A DNA stretch of 64,000 nucleotides, from NCBI GenBank assembly GCA_020342235.1, contig CP073215.1, forward strand, positions 1,550,001 through 1,614,000. The letters run 5' to 3'. This document shows, piece after piece, positions 19,006 to 28,388 of the stretch (within the stretch, counting starts at the first letter, position 1; each line of letters begins with the position of its first letter). The notes beneath the pieces are model-generated. The model worked only from the letters and a program-made list of their open reading frames with translations. It searched no databases and was not told where the DNA came from. Source of the stretch: Saccharomycopsis phalli. Its lineage: Eukaryota; Ascomycota; Saccharomycetes; Ascoideales; Saccharomycopsidaceae. Made by a program: the position numbers and the translations under genes.

Positions 19006-19564
19006 ATGGTAGGTTTAATTATATGAAAAAGTGTTTGATCTTTTTTCAAAAATGCTTTACTAATATTAGGCTACCGGATTGCCTGAGGATTGGGAAATCC
19101 GTAAATCTAGATCCCATAACCGACATTATTACTTTAACATTGCCACTAAGGAGTCTGTATGGGATCCTCCAGAAGGAACTGATGTTACGCAATTGAAGAA
19201 ATATTTTGCATCAAGCGCTGAACAGCCTTCTAAAATACGTGCTGCACATCTATTAATTAAGCACAACCAGTCTAGAAACCCAAAGTCTTGGAAGAATGAC
19301 AACATTACTATATCTAAGGAGGAAGCAATTGAAATATTAAAGGGTCATCAGAAAAACATAAAGTCAGGTAATGTAACTCTTTCTCAATTGGCTGAGACCG
19401 AGTCGGACTGCTCCTCTCACAAAAGAGGTGGTGACTTGGGCTTCTTCTCCAAAGGACAAATGCAACCTTCATTTGAGAAAGCTGCCTTTGCGTTGCAGGT
19501 TGGCGAAATCAGTGATATAGTTGAAAGTGATAGTGGAGTTCATTTGATTGAAAGAATTGCTTGA
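19006..19564 (+). CDS. ESS1: Pin1-type peptidyl-prolyl isomerase Ess1 (spliced)
   Basis: Parvulin isomerase that acts on phospho-Ser/Thr-Pro, chiefly in the RNA polymerase II C-terminal domain. Exon 1 is the start codon alone (19006-19008), joined to 19070-19564; the product begins MATGLPEDWEIR, 165 residues. The WW domain covers ~4-36 (GLPEDWEIR...SVWDPPEG). The parvulin domain has the phosphate-binding and catalytic blocks AAHLLIKH, ESDCSSHKRGGDLGFFSKGQMQPSFE and DIVESDSGVHLIER. The Candida-type insertion between the domains is short. Divergent from YHM2. Fits functionally with CTK1 and the cyclin in this window. Confidence 0.96.
19009..19069 (+). other. Intron of ESS1, directly after the ATG
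   Basis: 61 bases, GTAGGT to ATTAG. TACTAAT lies five bases before the exon. It falls at phase 0 right after the start codon. Confidence 0.93.
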
Positions 19565-19736
19565 TTAATAAGTTGTCCTGCTTCGATCTGAAAATCAATG
19601 TATCTGTGTTACTGTAGTTCTGCTTCTATGCACGTTCCAATAAGCATAATCGCGATTGTACGCATTTGTGATTTGTGGTTATATAAAAGAATTCCATACT
19701 CACTCTATCCTACGATATTTTTTTGCCTTGTTAGAA

Positions 19737-20828
19737 ATGTTGAAGTTTTTTGAGTTATTGAGCAGCAAAGTGAAATTGTTGCAATCTACAACTTTCGGTT
19801 CCTCAAACTTGAAAATGATTTTACTTGCATTAATTTGTGCTACTATCAGTACTATAGTAGTTTCATATTTAACAGTCCCTGATAAGCCGAAATTTACAAT
19901 TAATTTTGATTTGCTCAATTCGGCTTATTTCAAAGAATTGTTAACCTGCACTGACCTTCATGAAGGATTACATTGTTTGCAAAAACATCGTTTATATTTG
20001 GAAGCCGAAGCTCGCAATTACTATAGTAGACAAACTGTTCAAGAATTGTCGAACTGTTTGGCGCTCTCCTCAAAGAATGCTAATGAAGTAAATATGCTAC
20101 TAAATATTCAGCGCTGTTTCTTTGATGCGGATATATCTAATCAGACAGGCGCTAAACCTATTATCTCAGTCCGCTCAGATGCTACTATGTGTATTACTAT
20201 TTTATGTTGTATCTATCTACTGAAGAAGTGGAACAGCTCAAGTTCTGTTTGCAAATACCTTATGGATTTAGTATCAACTGTTACATTGGGCAGTAATATT
20301 AATCCACAGGTTGCACCAACTACAGACATTACACAACAATTGGAACCAGGGAGAAGATATTCTAGCCTAAGTTCAAATTCCACCGACTCAAACAATCTTG
20401 TCCCTCAGCTAAACTCCATTGATAATAGTGGTCCCTCTAATGTTACTGGTTTGCATTTGAGAGAACTACATGAAGTTCCACAATTTGTACCGTCTGAGCA
20501 AATTCAAATTCCTTCTAACATGAAGAATCCCGCTCCTATAAAGGCATGTATTGATGGAAGAGTTTTCGATCTTAGTAGCACGGCTGGTAAACAACAATGG
20601 CTGGAGTTTATTAAAGAAACATCCGCATTGAAGCCGGGAGGGAAACAGTCGTCAGGCGACCAATATACTAAGAAGCTAAATATTACGTTCGATGATTATC
20701 AAAAGATTCAAAAAATTGATAAAAATGGAAAGCCCTTTCGAAGGATATTCTTAGATGATTATGGATGGATTTCATCTAAAAGGCTTCTTCAGGAAGTTGC
20801 AAAAGGGAAAGAAAATAACTACCCTTAG
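19737..20828 (+). CDS. Unrecognised membrane protein, two likely transmembrane segments
   Basis: 363 residues; I do not recognise the family. The start is the ATG at 19737, since the open frame upstream begins with TTG. A hydrophobic segment lies near residues 26-45 (MILLALICATISTIVVSYL). The loop after it has several Cys (LTCTDLHEGLHCLQKH, ELSNCL, QRCFFDADI). A second hydrophobic segment is near 148-165 (MCITILCCIYLL). A Ser/Asn-rich linker follows at ~205-245. The C-terminal ~120 residues look folded (IKACIDGRVFDLSSTAG... and RRIFLDDYGWISSKRLL) and end in a basic tail. If the ends face the same side, the Cys loop may be luminal. It is convergent with RSC4, 47 bases between stops. Confidence 0.75.
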   Translation: MLKFFELLSSKVKLLQSTTFGSSNLKMILLALICATISTIVVSYLTVPDKPKFTINFDLLNSAYFKELLTCTDLHEGLHCLQKHRLYLEAEARNYYSRQTVQELSNCLALSSKNANEVNMLLNIQRCFFDADISNQTGAKPIISVRSDATMCITILCCIYLLKKWNSSSSVCKYLMDLVSTVTLGSNINPQVAPTTDITQQLEPGRRYSSLSSNSTDSNNLVPQLNSIDNSGPSNVTGLHLRELHEVPQFVPSEQIQIPSNMKNPAPIKACIDGRVFDLSSTAGKQQWLEFIKETSALKPGGKQSSGDQYTKKLNITFDDYQKIQKIDKNGKPFRRIFLDDYGWISSKRLLQEVAKGKENNYP

Positions 20829-20875
20829 CAATAGATCAACTATTGTACGTAATTCATTTATAATAATATACAAAT

Positions 20876-22567
20876 CTATTGGCATACATTCACCCAAATT
20901 GAAACAGTTTCCTCTGGGAACAGCTTTGTTGGCTCTGTGAGTATATTAGTACTATCAATGCCGCCATTAATTTCGCCTGTAGTTTCATCCAATACCTTCA
21001 CAGCAAATTGGATATTGTTTAATCCAAACGCCAACTTCAAGTCATATCTAGAAACAAGCCCTGTCTCACTATCGGCATATACAATACTAGGGCTTGGTTT
21101 CACAACTTCGTCATTTACTGTTAACACGTTAGAATACTTCATTTCCGTTAGCGCGTCGTCCAAGGTTGCCAAAATACTTATAGCACCCTTGTTGCTCATG
21201 CTATTATAGATGGGCAAACTCAAAGAATAGTTCTGGATTTTGTAATCTTCAGCCTTGAATTTATATTCGAACCAATTTTGAAAGACAATCAGAGAAAACT
21301 GGGCATCAGAGTTATTTTGACCGTATGCGTTTCTTTGGGCTAGATTGTTAACCTTTGGTCGGGTAGAGTGAATCGTCAACAGTTTGATCAAAGCATCTTT
21401 TCCGTCTTTAAATTTTCGCTTAATTACTTGAGGCTCTTCTGCTTTTTCAGAATCATCATCTTCGTCCTCAGGTTTAATGTCTAACAAACTTTCATCTTCG
21501 TTACCATCCACGGCCGAATCATTGTCCATGTCTGATGAATCTCCAGGTACCTCAACGTCCTCAGGTTTGATCTTGGGAGCTTGCTTATTCTTTGGAGGTC
21601 GACCTCTTCTTTCTTTAGTAACGTTCAATTTTATTTTGAAGTTAGTAAGCCCGGAATTCTTGGAAGGCTTGCCTCTCTTTTTGCCAGATTTAGGTTCAGC
21701 TTCTGCTAGTTCCTCATCTTCGTGCGTATCTCTCAACTCTTCAGTGAGACTCTGGATCTTCTCATTGAAAAAGCTTTGGAGTTCTTGGGAATAAATATAA
21801 ATTAAGCTATTCTCTTCATTATACGTCTGTGCATTCGCCCAAATTAGATTGATATCGTTTATAAACTCTTGGACAGTTTCATACTTGTCCTTTTTGCCAT
21901 GGAGCTTCTTTTGAACCAAGTTAATGGCCATTGGCTCCTTTATAATTTTGTAGTAGTCTGGGTATAGCTTTTTGGACGGCACATCCAAGAAGACTTCAGC
22001 TATCTGCTGATCTTCGTATTCAAAGTCTGTGAGCTCCGTTAAAGCATTTATCAATTTCTGTTTAATCTCCCCATTTACTGGCTGGGACGCAAAGTCGCCA
22101 GCTGTCTCTTTATCCTTTTTGTTTAACACCAATTTTAATTTGCTAGGAGCCGATGATTGAGCTGTTACTTCCTGCTCATACTGATCCACCTGATCACTAA
22201 CAAAATCGCGTATCCTGTCGGCGTCACCAGCTATCACACTTTCTTTCAAATTGTATGTTGCGGCATTCTCAGCCATCAATTCAAAGTCTTTCACAAATTC
22301 CGCCGAATTAGCGTACATATTGCTGTTTATCTTTGCTCTGATTTCACTTAACGAGACTGGCGACTCTATTTTTTCGTAATAATCCGGGTACACTTTCTTT
22401 GAAGGTAGTTTGAGAAACATCGCATCAATCACTCTACCGTCATCTTTTAATCCGTGGATATGAGTTAATGTAGAGTCTAAAAATGCTGAGAGCAGATTTC
22501 CATCAGAAGATTCTAGCTTTTGCTTCTTCTTTGGTAGCTCAGAATGTTTTGTGCGTTTAGAAGGCAT
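20876..22567 (-). CDS. RSC4: RSC chromatin-remodelling subunit Rsc4 (tandem bromodomains)
   Basis: Subunit of the RSC ATP-dependent remodeller; its bromodomain pair reads acetylated histone H3. It is 563 residues from the ATG at 22567 (MPSKRTKHSE). BD1 is at ~20-115 (KLPSKKVYPDYYEKI, NAATYNL) and BD2 at ~165-275 (VPSKKLYPDYYKIIKEPM, WANAQTYNE). Both keep the acetyl-lysine Asn. Two AT-hook-like motifs follow (KKRGKPSK and RRGRPPKN), then an acidic stretch. A C-terminal domain resembles the Rsc4 C-terminus (FQNWFEYKFKAEDY). No BAH domain is seen, which argues against Rsc1/2. The frame stays open upstream to 22765 but overlaps the shared promoter. Confidence 0.88.
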   Translation of the reverse strand: MPSKRTKHSELPKKKQKLESSDGNLLSAFLDSTLTHIHGLKDDGRVIDAMFLKLPSKKVYPDYYEKIESPVSLSEIRAKINSNMYANSAEFVKDFELMAENAATYNLKESVIAGDADRIRDFVSDQVDQYEQEVTAQSSAPSKLKLVLNKKDKETAGDFASQPVNGEIKQKLINALTELTDFEYEDQQIAEVFLDVPSKKLYPDYYKIIKEPMAINLVQKKLHGKKDKYETVQEFINDINLIWANAQTYNEENSLIYIYSQELQSFFNEKIQSLTEELRDTHEDEELAEAEPKSGKKRGKPSKNSGLTNFKIKLNVTKERRGRPPKNKQAPKIKPEDVEVPGDSSDMDNDSAVDGNEDESLLDIKPEDEDDDSEKAEEPQVIKRKFKDGKDALIKLLTIHSTRPKVNNLAQRNAYGQNNSDAQFSLIVFQNWFEYKFKAEDYKIQNYSLSLPIYNSMSNKGAISILATLDDALTEMKYSNVLTVNDEVVKPSPSIVYADSETGLVSRYDLKLAFGLNNIQFAVKVLDETTGEINGGIDSTNILTEPTKLFPEETVSIWVNVCQ

Positions 22568-22721
22568 ATGGTCCGCGTGAAAAGCTATGTTTTGAAGAGG
22601 CGAAATTTGTTTTCCTGCCGCTGAACTATTATGATGTGGTCTGATGCATGTTCCATGTGACAGATACATGTGTGCCATACTCATCTCATCCCATCCCCCA
22701 ACCCCTTTATCAATTTCATAC

Positions 22722-23333
22722 ATGGAGGGTGGATTGGCAATTCCTGCTTTTGCTTTTGAAGCCATTTATTCGAAATTGAATAGAATTGAATCGATTCCTT
22801 TTCAACTCTATAAGAAGTACTATAAGTTGACCACTGATTTAGGTGACTCTCCTTTATTTGTAACTTGGAACATTGATGAAGACCTGGAGCAGGAATTGAG
22901 AGGTTGCATTGGAACCTTTGAACCATTGCATCTTGAGACCGGAATTAAACAGTATGCGGAAATTGCAGCTTTTGAAGACACCAGATTTTCACCTATAAGC
23001 AAACCAGAACTCCCTTCTCTCAGTTGCCATGTAACATTATTAACAAATTTTGAGGACGGTTTAGATCGGTTTGACTGGGAGCTTGGTACTCATGGAATTA
23101 AGATAGCTTTCAAATATAATGGAAGACGCTGTTCAGCTACATTTCTCCCTGAGGTGGCACCAAGTCAAGGGTGGGATAAAAGAACCACTTTAAAGTATTT
23201 AATTTCCAAGGCTGGCGGACCTCGTGGTGATAACTACGTGGATTTGTTAGACATTCTGCTAACTAGATACCAGGGCGAGGTATTCCAGCTTTCATATGAT
23301 GAATTTATAAAGGCTAGAGAGGATATTAAGTAA
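22722..23333 (+). CDS. AMMECR1-domain protein (YOR289W family)
   Basis: Conserved protein with an AMMECR1 domain spanning nearly the whole length, 203 residues from 22722. The signature RGCIGTFEPLHLETGIKQYA is clear, as are DTRFSPISKPELP, VTLLTNFED, WELGTHGIKI and ATFLPEVAPSQGWD. Biochemical function is unknown across eukaryotes. An earlier in-frame ATG at 22644 would add 26 residues (Cys/Pro/Ser-rich) not expected from the family, so I prefer 22722. It is convergent with ETP1, 88 bases between stops. Confidence 0.9.
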   Translation: MEGGLAIPAFAFEAIYSKLNRIESIPFQLYKKYYKLTTDLGDSPLFVTWNIDEDLEQELRGCIGTFEPLHLETGIKQYAEIAAFEDTRFSPISKPELPSLSCHVTLLTNFEDGLDRFDWELGTHGIKIAFKYNGRRCSATFLPEVAPSQGWDKRTTLKYLISKAGGPRGDNYVDLLDILLTRYQGEVFQLSYDEFIKAREDIK

Positions 23334-23421
23334 GGCTATAAAAGACATATTTGAGGACTTCTTGTACATTAAACATTACAGGTCATGAATCATACATTTG
23401 GCGAGAACTCTTTTTTGAAAA

Positions 23422-25230
23422 TCAGCCGTCCAAAGAATCCTTCTGTAGGCTTTCTACCAATTCTCGAGGAGGTAGTTTTTTCACTTTCTTCTTTTTCTTC
23501 TTGTTACTACTAAAGGCAAATTTCGTTTCCTTTTTTTCCTTTTCAGAAATTACAACTGTGCCTTCTTTAATATCTTCCTCTGCATTTTTTAGTTTCTCCC
23601 TACTCTCCAAAAAGAACATTAAATCTCTGTTCTGTTCTTCTGCTTCTTCTGTGAGTGCCTTTTGTGTAGCAAGCTGGATCTTTAAATCTTCGTAATTCTT
23701 CTGAAGGGTCTGAATTCTCTCCGACATTCCTTTACTTAAGGCTGTCTCTGCTCTCAAATTTTCAGATAGAGAATTCTTCTCTTGTATTAACTTGCGTTCT
23801 TTCATGGCTGTCTCTACCGCCTTGGCAAGCATATCTTTCCTCTTTCTTTCTGACTCGGAATATTTTGTGCTTAGCTCTGCTATTAATCTCTGAGCCTCTT
23901 TAACCTCTTCGCAAAGGTCGGTATGTTGTTTCACAGACAGCGACAACTCATTATGAATGTTTTGAAGCATATTGTCATAAAATTCTCGCTGAGATTCCAA
24001 TTGGGTAATTAAGATTTGTGAATATTCCTCATATGCCACTAGTTGACCCGATGGTTTATTTTTTCCCGAAGAACCAGCCACTGTCGATCCAGATGTTCCT
24101 TCTTGAGATGGCAATTCAACAAGTTTACCGTCAGACTCAGATGTAAGTAATCTATGAACATAATTATCACCTGCATAATCCCAGATTCTCTGTGACAGAA
24201 TATCCATAGCAAAGCAATGCCCCGTAATTTTGTAATGATCAATGGCATGCGCATGGTTATATCTTCCACATGCTATATTTCCGCAGATCAAGCAAATCCA
24301 TAGGTTGTCATCTATGCCACATACCCCACACTTATCACCACTATTAGTAGGGGCCGATGTTCCCCCATCGACACGTAAATTTTTGACGTGTTGTTTAGAC
24401 GAAGAATACCTGCATACAGGACAACTATCATCTTTCCATTTTCTCAAGCACTCACAGTGAAAAGTATGTTGGCACGGAATTGTGAGTAAACCGGTGAGAG
24501 TGGAGTCCATTCTTTCTAAGCAAACAGGGCAGGTTGGAAGTTCCTGGCCCAAGCTAGCCGGTGCAATTGGTTTGTTTGTTGTAGGGTCAAGCACCACTGA
24601 AGTTGTTTCGGGTGTAAAAACATCTGTAAGGAGGAAATTACTGCCCTTGCCGAGGACATTGTGTGTTCTATACAACACATGCTTTACAAAAACAACGCTG
24701 CATGTCTCCGGCTCCATTGAATTAAAGAGTTTTCCGTTAAATTCCTCTTGAAACTTCTTGGCGTACTTTTGTGATCTAAAATTCAATAGTACTAGATACC
24801 TGTTTGATACACTGGACCGTACTATTCTCACATTAGAAAGATGTTCTTGGGTATACTGGTCCCCGATATATCCAAGAATATCAGTAGCTGTAAAATAACT
24901 AGGTATGGCAAGAATCGATAGCACCACATCGCCTGAATCGCTCTCATCCTTTGCCATCTTTTCCTTATTCATAGACTCATTAACAACTGTTTCCTCATCT
25001 TCTAATTCTGCAGGGTCCCTATACAACCTTATAACTCCTTCGCCTATCGACTTTGCCTTCAACGGTTCCAGCCTGATGCTAATATTTGATTTTTGGCTAG
25101 CCACACTATTCATATCGACAAAAATAATGCTAATATCACCTAGACGATAATCCACGGTGTTTTTACCCTGATCTTTAAATTCCGGTTGAAAAATGTCAAG
25201 GCAAATATTATACAAAATAATCTTAGCCAT
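23422..25230 (-). CDS. ETP1: BRAP2-type RING/UBP zinc-finger protein Etp1
   Basis: Homologue of human BRAP2/IMP and yeast Etp1, implicated in ethanol tolerance and ubiquitin-dependent turnover. It is 602 residues. The N-terminal BRAP2 region, an RRM-like fold (SILAIPSYFTATDILGYIG), is followed by a RING at ~232-275 (CPVCLERMD...CQHTFHCECLRKW...CPVCR). A ZnF-UBP at ~300-356 reads CGVCGIDDNLWICLICGNIACGR with His ligands after it. A long coiled coil covers ~400-550, then a Lys-rich tail. All RING and UBP ligands look present. Confidence 0.93.
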   Translation of the reverse strand: MAKIILYNICLDIFQPEFKDQGKNTVDYRLGDISIIFVDMNSVASQKSNISIRLEPLKAKSIGEGVIRLYRDPAELEDEETVVNESMNKEKMAKDESDSGDVVLSILAIPSYFTATDILGYIGDQYTQEHLSNVRIVRSSVSNRYLVLLNFRSQKYAKKFQEEFNGKLFNSMEPETCSVVFVKHVLYRTHNVLGKGSNFLLTDVFTPETTSVVLDPTTNKPIAPASLGQELPTCPVCLERMDSTLTGLLTIPCQHTFHCECLRKWKDDSCPVCRYSSSKQHVKNLRVDGGTSAPTNSGDKCGVCGIDDNLWICLICGNIACGRYNHAHAIDHYKITGHCFAMDILSQRIWDYAGDNYVHRLLTSESDGKLVELPSQEGTSGSTVAGSSGKNKPSGQLVAYEEYSQILITQLESQREFYDNMLQNIHNELSLSVKQHTDLCEEVKEAQRLIAELSTKYSESERKRKDMLAKAVETAMKERKLIQEKNSLSENLRAETALSKGMSERIQTLQKNYEDLKIQLATQKALTEEAEEQNRDLMFFLESREKLKNAEEDIKEGTVVISEKEKKETKFAFSSNKKKKKKVKKLPPRELVESLQKDSLDG

Positions 25231-26053
25231 ACAAACATTGTATTCTTTTAGTCCAATCAGAAACTGGTCACCATACCATATCAGTCACGTGGTATTGGAG
25301 ATTGTGAACTGATTACATATCAGTGCAAATTAGGAAGCTTCTTACACTTGAAAATACTCAGCTTGTAAGTTTCAACGGGTTATAGGCACATTCAAGCAAC
25401 TACGGCTCAAGCAAAATGCTATGTAATACAACATGCAATGTTTTCGTTATATCGGTAAGGAATATGTAGTGCCGATCTCATTCAATTACTGATAAAACGC
25501 ACTAATTAATTACCACCAGTAGTGACGGGATTAATAATGAAAGTCACGTCAAGCATAGGAATAGAGTATAATCGTTTTTATGACATTTTCAAAGGTAATT
25601 AAATTTTCTATTCCATATTCTTTCAATGTATCTTAGCATATTTTCTTGTCAATATTAGAGCTTCTCATAGGGACATGAGTGTAAGAAGGTTCAATTTATT
25701 CTAGTGCCCAACAATCTACGGTATGCTAGTACTAGTATTACTTTGGAATTTGTGGACTTTATCGTCTTTCCTGGCGAAGTATGTAGTTCGGTGCCGAAAT
25801 ATCGTACATGTTAAGTGGTACTTATCCTTGGTAGGGGCTTAAATTCTCCAAATTTCTTGTATGCGGTCTTACTAGAGTCTGGTAATATAAGGCATAAGCC
25901 TTCAATCCAGTTATAGAATGCCTCGATGCCTCTTGATAGTCTATGGGCGCAATTTCCATTTAAATTAGAACCGTTTCTGCCTTTTGTTTTACAGTATTCT
26001 ATTCAGCTCAAGTTGTCCACCCCGAAACTCTAACCCCAAATACACCTATTAAT
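25231..26053. other. Intergenic: ETP1 / wall-protein divergent promoter
   Basis: 823 bases, the second longest gene-free stretch, between divergent starts. I see no tRNA B-box, ORF of note or repeat. The length suits a heavily regulated promoter for the small wall-protein gene. Confidence 0.5.
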
Positions 26054-26452
26054 ATGCAATTCTACACTACTGCTCTCGTTTCTGCTTTGATGGTCGCTGC
26101 CGCTCAAGCCACTGTTACTTCTTCTATTACTGCTACTGTGTCTTCTGTCGTTACGCAAACCGTTACCTCCTGTGATGAGTCCATGAGCAACTGTGCTGCA
26201 ACTTCAGGTGCGTTTTCCAGTTTAGAAGCTACCTCCAGTCCATCATCAACATTAGATGCTGAGTTCTCTATCAGTGACCTTCCTTCCTCAACTTTAGATG
26301 CATTTGGTTCTACTATTCAAAACACTACTGGCAACTTCAATACTGCTGTCATCCAGACTAACTTGACTGGTGCTGCTGGCAGTATTGGTAAGAGTTCATT
26401 GAATGTCGTACTTGCTGCTGTGGTTGGTTGTGCTGCTATTTTTGCTCTTTAA
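26054..26452 (+). CDS. Small GPI-anchored cell-wall protein (Ccw12-like)
   Basis: 132 residues. A signal peptide covers 1-19 (MQFYTTALVSALMVAAAQA). The mature part is Ser/Thr-rich, with VVTQTVTSCDESMSNC like the TxTSC...C motif of Ccw12-type mannoproteins. Two N-glycosylation sites (NTT, NLT) precede a hydrophobic C-terminal tail (LNVVLAAVVGCAAIFAL), a GPI-attachment signal. Codon choice is strongly biased, suggesting high expression. The protein would be covalently linked to wall glucan. The exact family name is uncertain; such proteins diverge fast. Confidence 0.85.
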   Translation: MQFYTTALVSALMVAAAQATVTSSITATVSSVVTQTVTSCDESMSNCAATSGAFSSLEATSSPSSTLDAEFSISDLPSSTLDAFGSTIQNTTGNFNTAVIQTNLTGAAGSIGKSSLNVVLAAVVGCAAIFAL

Positions 26453-26704
26453 AGAACATAATTATACTGAATTCATTTAAATAAAGCGCAGGCGTTTATA
26501 AATTCAGCATGTATACTTCATAAGATGCAGTTCGCATCTGATCTAATTCTTTGATATGGTCGCCAAATTATCCCCTCCACATTCACATTATGTGACTACT
26601 ATAGTCATTACTCGGTCATAATAAATAATTGTTTTAATCTGTTGTACATAATCATCTGGTATTAGAATAGGAACGTATGGTGTGATACTCACATGAAACG
26701 ACAG

Positions 26705-26720
26705 GCCGGATTTCTCCGGC
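26705..26720. promoter_or_regulatory. GCCGGA-TTTC-TCCGGC palindrome upstream of SDH2
   Basis: Perfect six-base arms and a four-base spacer, 150 bases before the SDH2 ATG. CGG half sites suggest a Zn2Cys6 factor. Inferred from sequence alone. Confidence 0.4.
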
Positions 26721-26796
26721 TAGGTCCTGACACTCCACCCCCATATAACACGGTGCACATAACCATATGGAAAGCCGATTATTAAATGCATGCATC

Positions 26797-26804
26797 TAAT
26801 TGGT
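26797..26804 (+). promoter_or_regulatory. CCAAT box (HAP complex site) of SDH2
   Basis: TAATTGGT matches the Hap2/3/4/5 consensus TNATTGGT, 70 bases upstream of the SDH2 ATG. HAP control of respiratory genes is well known in yeasts. Confidence 0.6.
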
Positions 26805-26873
26805 GGACACGGCGGGAAGTGTCTATTTGGAAAACAATTTTCTTAGTTTTACATACCCCAACTTCACTACACA

Positions 26874-27656
26874 ATGCTAAGAACTGGACTTGTACCTAAA
26901 GGTTTCATTAGAACCTTAGCAACCGCTGCTGAAGCAAAGCCACCATTAATCAAATCATTTAAGATTTACCGATGGTCCCCAGACACCCCGGAGGTCAAGC
27001 CAAAGTTGGTGAATTATGACGTTGATTTAAATAAGTGTGGTCCAATGGTTTTGGACGCTCTTCTAAAAATCAAAAACGAACAAGACGCTACCTTAACTCT
27101 TCGAAGATCCTGTAGAGAAGGTATTTGTGGGTCTTGTGCAATGAATATTGGCGGAAGAAATACCTTGGCATGTTTGTGCCGTATTGACAGGGACACCAGT
27201 AAGGACTTGAAGATCTACCCATTGCCACATATGTTTGTTGTCAGAGATTTGGTTCCAGATTTGACTCACTTCTACAAGCAATACAAATCAATTGAGCCAT
27301 TCTTACAAAGAGAGAAGGAGGTTCCTGATGATGGGAAGGAAAACTTGCAAAGTATTGCAGACAGAAAAAAATTGGACGGGTTATATGAATGTATCTTATG
27401 TGCTTGCTGCTCTACTTCGTGTCCTTCATACTGGTGGAACCAGCAACAATACTTGGGCCCTGCCGTTCTCATGCAGGCTTACCGATGGTTGGCCGATTCG
27501 AGAGACCAAGCCAGCGCCAAGAGAAAGGAAGTCTTGCAAAACTCCATGAGTTTGTATAGATGTCACACAATCTTGAACTGTACTAGAACTTGTCCTAAAG
27601 GATTGAACCCAGGTAAAGCTATTGCCGAGATTAAGAAACAATTGGCATTTGACTAG
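26874..27656 (+). CDS. SDH2: Succinate dehydrogenase iron-sulfur subunit
   Basis: Complex II subunit that passes electrons from Sdh1 FAD to ubiquinone, in the inner membrane. It is 260 residues with an N-terminal presequence ([21 protein letters not shown]). The 2Fe-2S ligands are in [16 protein letters not shown] plus LACLCRI. The 4Fe-4S and 3Fe-4S clusters use [17 protein letters not shown] and [18 protein letters not shown]. All cluster cysteines are present. Expression is probably under the HAP box just upstream. Confidence 0.98.
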   Translation: MLRTGLVPKGFIRTLATAAEAKPPLIKSFKIYRWSPDTPEVKPKLVNYDVDLNKCGPMVLDALLKIKNEQDATLTLRRSCREGICGSCAMNIGGRNTLACLCRIDRDTSKDLKIYPLPHMFVVRDLVPDLTHFYKQYKSIEPFLQREKEVPDDGKENLQSIADRKKLDGLYECILCACCSTSCPSYWWNQQQYLGPAVLMQAYRWLADSRDQASAKRKEVLQNSMSLYRCHTILNCTRTCPKGLNPGKAIAEIKKQLAFD

Positions 27657-28388
27657 TAGTGCACCAGCAGGGATCAATGCTGTGACTGGATATATGTGAT
27701 CCATTTTAGTGCAAAGTATACATAGGCATCTATATTACAACAATAAAATATTAAATAATTGTAGCCAGTGTCTTTGTGTCAGTTAATTTATCGGACATCG
27801 CATTATCATCCCATTAGTTGAAACGTCACTCTGCGCAGCATCAGCTGCAAAATATGGAGCCGTAAAATACAATTGATGATCTGTTATAGGTTACATTAAA
27901 TGAAAAATTTGAATGGATAGAATATCAAAGTCTAATGAAGGTGGTATTGGTCTTTTTTTCTCTCTCTTAAAGTCTTGGGTGACTTCATTCTTGAATATCT
28001 GACAATCTGTCTCTTTATAGTATAAGGTAATATATTATTTAATTAAAAGGTTCTTTAGGCAATTTCTTAATGATTAGAAACAATATTTGTACGAATATTA
28101 TTGTTTATGTACTAATCAACTATGTAGTTTGTAATTAAGTGTGAAATGTTCAAACTGATATGCAACATCAAGGAATGCAAAAAAAAAATCACATATATTA
28201 CAACCAAAATAATACAGAAATCTAAATTTATTATTATTTTACTCTGAACTAGCTATTGTCTTGCCAGGTTGATTTTTTGTGATTTATGCTCTTCATTACC
28301 AATAATGTATGTGTCTACATGCACTACTATGCATATATTAAAAGGCTTCATAAACGCTACAAATTTCAAAGGGTACATTACATACAAA
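27657..28388. other. Intergenic between SDH2 and the coiled-coil gene
   Basis: 732 bases, very AT-rich with poly-T and poly-A tracts (27955, 28180). A TGATGA/CTGA pair could suggest a C/D snoRNA, but spacing and terminal stem are not convincing. No gene called. Confidence 0.5.

Larger units (their letters stand above)
26453..26873. other. Intergenic: SDH2 promoter
   Basis: 421 bases. It has a CCAAT-type box, a GCCGGA/TCCGGC palindrome and a CATATAA element near 26741. No gene seen. Confidence 0.55.

Noticed and set aside
23351-23695. Phe/Ser-rich ORF opposite ETP1
   Set aside because: Antisense of the Lys/Glu-rich coiled coil and tail of ETP1; composition artefact.
27840-28010. C/D snoRNA-like TGATGA ... 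CTGA pair
   Set aside because: No terminal stem or internal C'/D' boxes that I can support; AT-rich DNA yields such words by chance.
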